The translations under genes and the position numbers were made by a program. A DNA stretch of 64,000 nt, taken from Apodemia mormo (Eukaryota > Arthropoda > Insecta > Lepidoptera > Riodinidae). The stretch covers positions 34,959,414 through 35,023,413 of the forward strand of contig JAUPFN010000007.1 of assembly GCA_036924255.1 (NCBI GenBank), written 5' to 3'. The notes under the pieces are model-generated. The model was not told where the DNA came from. It did not search any database and saw only the letters and a list, made by a program, of their open reading frames with translations. This document shows, piece after piece, positions 36,101-43,500 of this stretch (within the stretch, counting starts at the first letter, position 1; each line of letters begins with the position of its first letter).

Positions 36101-39100
36101 CAATCAATGTAATAAAACGTGATTTAGCAAACCAGTTTTTAACTTCCCACTACGTACGTAGACTAACTATGTAGAGTAACTTCCTTACTACTGATTTTTT
36201 CCCGATTTTCGAAAACCGAGTTTTCACCAGATGTCCACGTTTTAAGGGTCCTTGGAATCTTTACCGACTATTTTCACGATGAAGTCAGTATGTCTGTATG
36301 TATGTATGTGTGAGTGTGTGTATGTGTGTATGTAAACATCTCTTAACTTTTGAACGGCTAGACCGCTCGAAACGCGGTTGATGGCATTCGATTGAATTCC
36401 GCTCAACTTAGATTTCCTGAAAATTTGAAACGATTCGGTACAGGAGATTTTGAAAAATATTGAAAAAACACCACAAAAAATTTTTACGAAACGGTATTTT
36501 TTTAATATAACTTCCAGACTTATGTACCAATTGAGTACAAAAACTAATCAGCTCTGTTCCTCAAAAAACTATGTCTAATACATAAATTGCATCAAAATCG
36601 GTTAATCCGTTTGGGAGTAATCGTTGATGAAAAATTTTGAAAAAGGTGTGTTTTCAACATAGCTACGAAATTTTTCAATCAATCATTTTTTGGTGTTCTA
36701 CAATATTTTAGTACTAAAATAGCTACGTCAAAGGCCGTTTCAACTCTCACTTACACACACAACTTAATTCTCAAAACTTATAGCTTTCAAACATTAAAAT
36801 TACATTGTTTTTAGCAAACTTTCTTTATTTTTTTAAAAATAACTTTCAAGTTAATTTACCGATTGGCTTAAAAATATCATCAGCTTTTGTTCTTTAAAAA
36901 CTGCGTCAAATACCGTAAATTTAATTAAAATTGGTCAATTTGTTTGGGATTTATCAATGACGAAAATTAAAAATAAAATGTTTTTTGACATAGCATCGAA
37001 ATTTTTCAACCTATCGATTATTTAGCTTAAACAATATTTTAGATCTCAAAAATTGAGTTGAATGTCATCATCGTTTTCAAATATACAGCTTTTCAAAAAT
37101 TAATAATAAGTACTGCCATTTTTAACAAAATAGACGTTTGAACTGAAAAATCTATGCTTATGTTTTTTACCATTTTGAGCTTAAAATACCTTAACTTAGT
37201 GAGAAGTTTCAGGGATGGCCCGTAGGGTCAACCATTTACAAATATTTTCCCGTTTGTCCCGATGCCTCGCCTTAATAAATCGCAGGGTCAAACCTTCAAC
37301 GTTGCAGGCTTAGATTTGAGCGTTGACTGTTTTTCACGTGGCCAACTATATATCGCTCTTTCAAGAGTAACCTCTAAAGAAAACATGTTTGTATTGTCTA
37401 ATGGCAAGAAAGCTGTGAACGTTGTATATAAAGACATTCTGTAATATATTAATTGTAAAAATAAAAGAAATAGGTAAAAATGTAAAAACCAAAAAATGTA
37501 GTAACTATATGAATTTATATAAAAAAAAAGAATTTATATATTTCAAAGATAGCAGAACCCCAAATTTAACGCATGCGGGCCACGCGCAATAATGAATTAA
37601 TCAAAACTACTGGATCGATTTTAATCATTTTTTTTTCACTGAGTGACATAGGCGATATATTTTATACCCGTGCGAAGCCGGGGCGGGCCGCTAGTGTATA
37701 TATACTTTTCGTTGTAATTTTATAACTCAAGAACGGGCTCACCTATCCAAACCAAATGTTTAGGATTTGTTCGGACTATTTAGTAGATGGTTTATGTGAA
37801 GTTTGCACAAAATCGGTAGAGCGGTTCTTCATTTATAACATTTTTAATATTTCACTTTATACGCAGCGAAGCACGTACCGGCCTGCTAGTATGATATAAA
37901 ATAAAATAAGTATAAAAAAAGTTACAACTAGTAAGTAGAGTTCTGCAACGTCTTGTCCGGGTCTGGTACCACCGCCTTACTTATTTCTGTCGCAATAGCG
38001 TTAATGCTTGTCACTATCGGGTCCCAGTTCAGGAGGTAAGGTAGCTGGTAAGCTTATGAATATGACATTTCATACTATAGTGGCGACGCTTGTCATGAGT
38101 TTGTTCCGGCTTGGAGTGTTAACCGGTTAAGTTAAGAAGCCGGGAAATGCATGCATGTACTTATGCATTACATAGGAGGCATAGAGATAGTAACGCACAA
38201 CTGACATTATAATATATACTATTTATACCGTGCAGTATCAAATTTATGTTTGCTATATAGAAATTTGATACTGCGAATATATTTATATATAGTAAATAAG
38301 AAAATAAATTTCTAAATTTGATACAACCGAAAGAAAAGGAATGACTGTAAAGATGAATTAAATGTGCCAAAAGTTAATTGTGTTATACAACTATCTTGCC
38401 ATGTACTTAAGGAAATATTCAGTAGAAAATTAATAAATAGCGTATAGAGAATGCTAAGTGAATGACAGCTTGTGTCTATTCACAAATCATATCTATTCAC
38501 AAATCAGAATATAAATTTTCGTGGTCACGACATCACGCTTGAAGGGCTGGACCGATTTACTAATTCTTTTTTTGTTGTGTTCTTAACTATTGTGAGAAGG
38601 TTCTTATAAAAGAAAATATTAAGAAAATTGCGCGGAAAGTTAGAAAATTTAAGAATACTTAACCAACATAAAAAGTTCATTGCTCTTTCAGTTGCCTGGA
38701 AGATACAATCCCGTATATTTATATAAATTACATGTCACGTTGTTTGTCCGTTGTGGATTCCTAATATGTATGGCAAAACAACGTTTGCCGGGTCAGCTAG
38801 TTCAATAATGAAGTTTTTTAACACAAACACAATGTAATATAATGAGGTACTACTATGTCGATGAATAATAACAATAATGTAATCTTGTTTGTATTTTATA
38901 AAAATTGCTCCATTTATTAACTAACGAAAAGCAAGTTTCTGTACAGGACTTTTATTTTGTTAAGAACAGTAAAAAGTGTAATTTATAAATACATATTATA
39001 AAATTTCGAAAATAGACTTACTATTGCTACCTTGTATCTGAAATTTAGATGGGTCTTAGCTAAAATTAATTTTGAGAAAATATTGCATTTCAATATAGAT

Positions 39101-40487
39101 TTAGGTAAATTCGCTTTTTCACCATCCAACATTATAAAGACGACTTTATTTTATTTTGTTACTTGCAGGGAACTAATGGCGAACTGGCGACTATACATGA
39201 GCACGAAATGTTGTTTAACTCGAGCGTTGACAGTTCAAGTGACTCTCAAGAGAAACCCTCGGATTCCTCTCAGGTAATCCAAACAGTCTTGAATCTATAT
39301 ATACTATAACTTTTTTATTATTAAAAATATGGAATGTGTAGGAACAGTTTAATCTCCTGAATCACCAATTTTGCATGGAACATTTGTAATTTGTTCGCCT
39401 ATCAAAGTAAAAAGAAAGCCATTTTCAGGTCATTTTTGTAGGTTTGCAGGTCAATTTCGGAAGAAAAGTGTATTTGCAGTTGAAATCTCACCATCCTGAG
39501 GTCTAAATTTCTCAACCGTGCATTTTTTTGCAATAATTGCCTCAACTGCTGCCGAGGGAGCTTACGAATGGATACACGCTTTGGTGACCTTCAAGAAAAG
39601 AGCTTACCTACTCATTCTTAAAAAGTGCGCAACGCAACTGCAAAAAATCTCTGATGTAGTTTTATTTTAAGGGTATATTATTAAAACAGCCCCCTTGAAT
39701 AGTTTTGCTAAATGCGCAGAAGTTTTTTAAATGAATTTACAAAATATATTAAAATTGTATTTCTTTTTATCAATCCATAAAAAGAGGAGTGTCTTAATTC
39801 GGTTTCGGTTCGAGCATACTACGTCATATAGGTAAAGAAGGGCTTTGCAAAATTCTTTTTTGGTTAAATCGAAAATATACTCACATATTTCCGATGTTAG
39901 TCCCATATAAGTTTGGTGTTTCACCCTAATTCAGGGTTTCAGAGATATGAGGTTGGAAGTCAGTTATTGCAGTTAACCGCATTTAAGTTAAAATTATTGT
40001 TTAAAACATTATATAATCTAGGTACTATGCCTACGATTTCGCCCGCGTAGAAAAATTTACTCATTATTATCACTGTGGTTCAAAAGATAGACAGCTCCGG
40101 GGGTTTACCCACATTGTTCCTACTCATGTGGGATTACCGACAAAAAAATCATATGTCCTTTCTCGGGTCTCAAACTATCTAGTACTAAATTTCATTCAAA
40201 TCGGTTCACTGGTTTAGACGCAAAAAAGAGTCAGACAGACAAACAGAGTTACTTTCGCATTTATAATATTAGTATAGATATCTATCTATATTAACATTAC
40301 TAGCTGACCCAGCAAACGTTGTTTTGCCATATAAATTACTTGTATTGAATATTTTAGTGGGGTATTTGAGAGGGGAGGGTAATTAATTGAGATAAAAACT
40401 ACTGTATCTTTTAAGTTGGACGAAACTGTAGATATATCCAAAAACTCACTGAAATAAGTTCAGTAGTTTCGGAATTCATATTACATG

Positions 40488-40569
<82 letters not shown>

Positions 40570-43500
40570 TAAAATTAAGATAAATATGAGTTTGGAGTTT
40601 TGGATGTATCTATGGATGGATAGATGAATGGATGTTTGTTGCTCAATCACACAAATAGTACTGAACAGATTTGGATAAAATTTGTCACACAGGTGGATGA
40701 TAATCTAGAATAACACATAGGCTACTTTTCATCCGAGAAAAATGAGTTGTTCCCGCGGGATTCACAAAAGATTTTTAGCAGCCCATTGTATTAGCAGTGG
40801 GCTGCACGGTGCAGTTAGTTTCAAACAAATCTGTTTCTTTTATGGCAAAGAGATATGATTATATTGTCTACTAGCGACCTGCCCGAGGTTTCACCCGCGT
40901 ATCTTTTGTTCCTGTGAGAATATCGGAAAGGTTTACCTTCCTGAAGAATCAATCTATCTATTAAAAAAAACCGCATCAAAATCCGTTGCGTAGTTTTAAA
41001 GATTTAAGCGTACATATGGACATAAGGACATAGGGACAGACAGAGAAAGCGACTTTGTTTTATACTATGTAATGACTATAACGCCATCACCTTTATCTGC
41101 TTTCAACATTATCCATTTCTTCCTAATTCCTTTCACCGTTACCATACAGTATAATTTTACACTCATGAGAAAAGAGAATCTTGCGCTATTGTGAGTGAAC
41201 ATTTTGGTGCATAAGGGCAAAGTCCAGGAACGTTCTTCTTCTATTAATTTCATCTTTATGAAAAAACACAATGCGTATTTGGTTAGGATATATGTCTGTA
41301 TACACGATTTAGCTGCATTGGTTTGTTTAATTTACTTAATTTCATAATTAATATTACTGGATCTATTAAGAATATAAGAATTTTTAAACATCAATTGTTT
41401 CACGTTTGTCGCTTTTTTTATATAAAAAAATATTTCACTAAAGACACAAATATTAAGAAAAATGAAGTGGCGTGCGCTTTTAGGTTTTCTAAATTATTTT
41501 TACTTGCTCGACGGCTTACTGTTGCTCCCAGCTTTCTCGTTATTGAAACATTAACAAAGAGATATTTTTACGACTGGATTTGAATCATTGACATTGCCTA
41601 CATCCGGTCAAGCTTTGACTAACAGCTATGTGTCAGCAGAACAAAGAAACGAAATTCTTTGCTTTTCAACTGATGCCGCCGATTGTAATGTTTGCTAGAT
41701 ATACATACGTATATCATAGTTAAATGAGTTCAATATTACATCTAAGATTAACATTTATAATATTGATCGATACTTTCGTGTTTCTAATAATATATGTGTT
41801 TTAGTTTGTTAGGTTTGTAAAAGTTTTCCGGGATATCTATCCCGGAAAACTTTTAATAAATATATAATTAATAAATAATAATAAAATAAATATATAATTT
41901 AATAAACTTTTAAAAACCTAACAAAATAAAATGTTGACTCGCCTGGATTTGAACGAGTTACCTTTCCTAAAGCCAGGCAATCCTCTAACCAACTAAGCTT
42001 CGTATCCGTAGAAGTTACTTGAAAGTACCTGGAAGTACAGTTGAGTTTTTTCCCAATCCCTTTAGACCAGATTAATGAGAAGAAACCTGAATAATGAGGA
42101 TGTGTTTTTCCCCGTGTTGATTCCGGGCTCCATTGAAGAATAAACCAACTGCCGTTCTGTCGTAAAAGGCGACCGATTGGCTATGCAAGTCACTACCATC
42201 GTGACTACTAGGTGGTAGAGTTCTGCATTGTCTCGCCTTACCTATTCCTGCCGCAATAGCGTAGGTTTATAAGTTTACCGCCTAACAACAAGTTAGGCGG
42301 TAAACTTATGCATGTGGCATTAGACCTCGCCACAAGATAGCAACGCACCATTAATATCTTTGGTGTTTATAGGCGATTGTTGACTCTTACCCATCTGCTT
42401 GTTTGCTATCTTATGATATAAAAAAATGTTTATGTATCTATTGTAAATTTGACATTTGTCATAAACTTTTATTGATGCGATGTGACAGGAGACAGCGGAA
42501 AGCACGTGCGCGGCGGAGGTGGAAACAGAGACGGGGACAGGCGCGCGTGCAGAGGAAATGTCGTCATCATCAGCGCAATCCGCTAGCGCCAGCGAAGATG
42601 CGCCAAACCAAGGTTTACATTGTCTATCGTTGGACGACCTAGCACGAGCGCTTACTGACGCTAAGCTGCTTAAATGTGTAAGTTATCTTATCCATACTAA
42701 TATTATAAATGCGAAAGTAACTCTGTATATCTGCATGTCTCTTCTTCACGTCAAACCATTTAGTACAAAGATAGTTTGGGATCTGAGAAAGGACATAGCA
42801 TAGTTTTAACCCGGAAATCCCACCGAAACGAGAATTATGTGGGTAAAACCCCGGGACTTTCATTTTAGAAACATTTCCACACGGACACTGCTAGTATTGT
42901 ACCTAGGTCACACTATAAGTTTTGCGTAACTTAAAAAACCATGTTATAACCAAAATATTATGTTTATTGCTTTTCAAAATAATCTCCTTTACATTTTAAA
43001 CATTTTTTCATGCGATCGAACTATTTTTTAAAACAGGAGGACCACAGATCTGAAGGCATGTTTTCTACGTGCTGATTGAACGCTATCACTGCCTCTTCGG
43101 AGTTGGTAAAAGTAAAATCTCTCATCAAATCTTTGATTTTGGGGAAAATACAGAAATCACAGGGTGCTAGGTCGGAGTTATGTGTAGGATGAGTGACGAG
43201 ATGTACTTTATCGGAAGCTAAAAATGACTTTGTTTTATTGGCCGTGTGTGAAGAAGCGTTATCATGGTGTAGGAGAATGCGGGTTTTGGGTCGTCTTTCG
43301 CGAACTTTTTCTAACACCCTGGGTAAACAAATGGTAGAATACGACTCGGTATTCACTCTCTTTTGATCTTCAAGTGGAATTGTACAGATGGGACCCGTAG
43401 TTGAGAAAAAAAACGCGATCATTTTTTACCAACGTTTCTCGCCTGTCTCACTTCTGTTGGCCTGTTCTGATTTTCAGACACTCATTCACAAGATTGCTGT

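Larger units (their letters stand above)
41690..42010 (-). repeat. Half of a tRNA-like foldback family
   Basis: Shares with 57515-57900 the blocks 'TATACATACGTATA', 'AGTTAAATGAGTTCA', 'TTTATAAT.TTGATC', 'ACTTTCGT.TTTCTAAT' and a tRNA-like head (41937-42008). Between the two parts lies AT-rich sequence with a perfect hairpin at 41819-41854. Confidence 0.6.
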
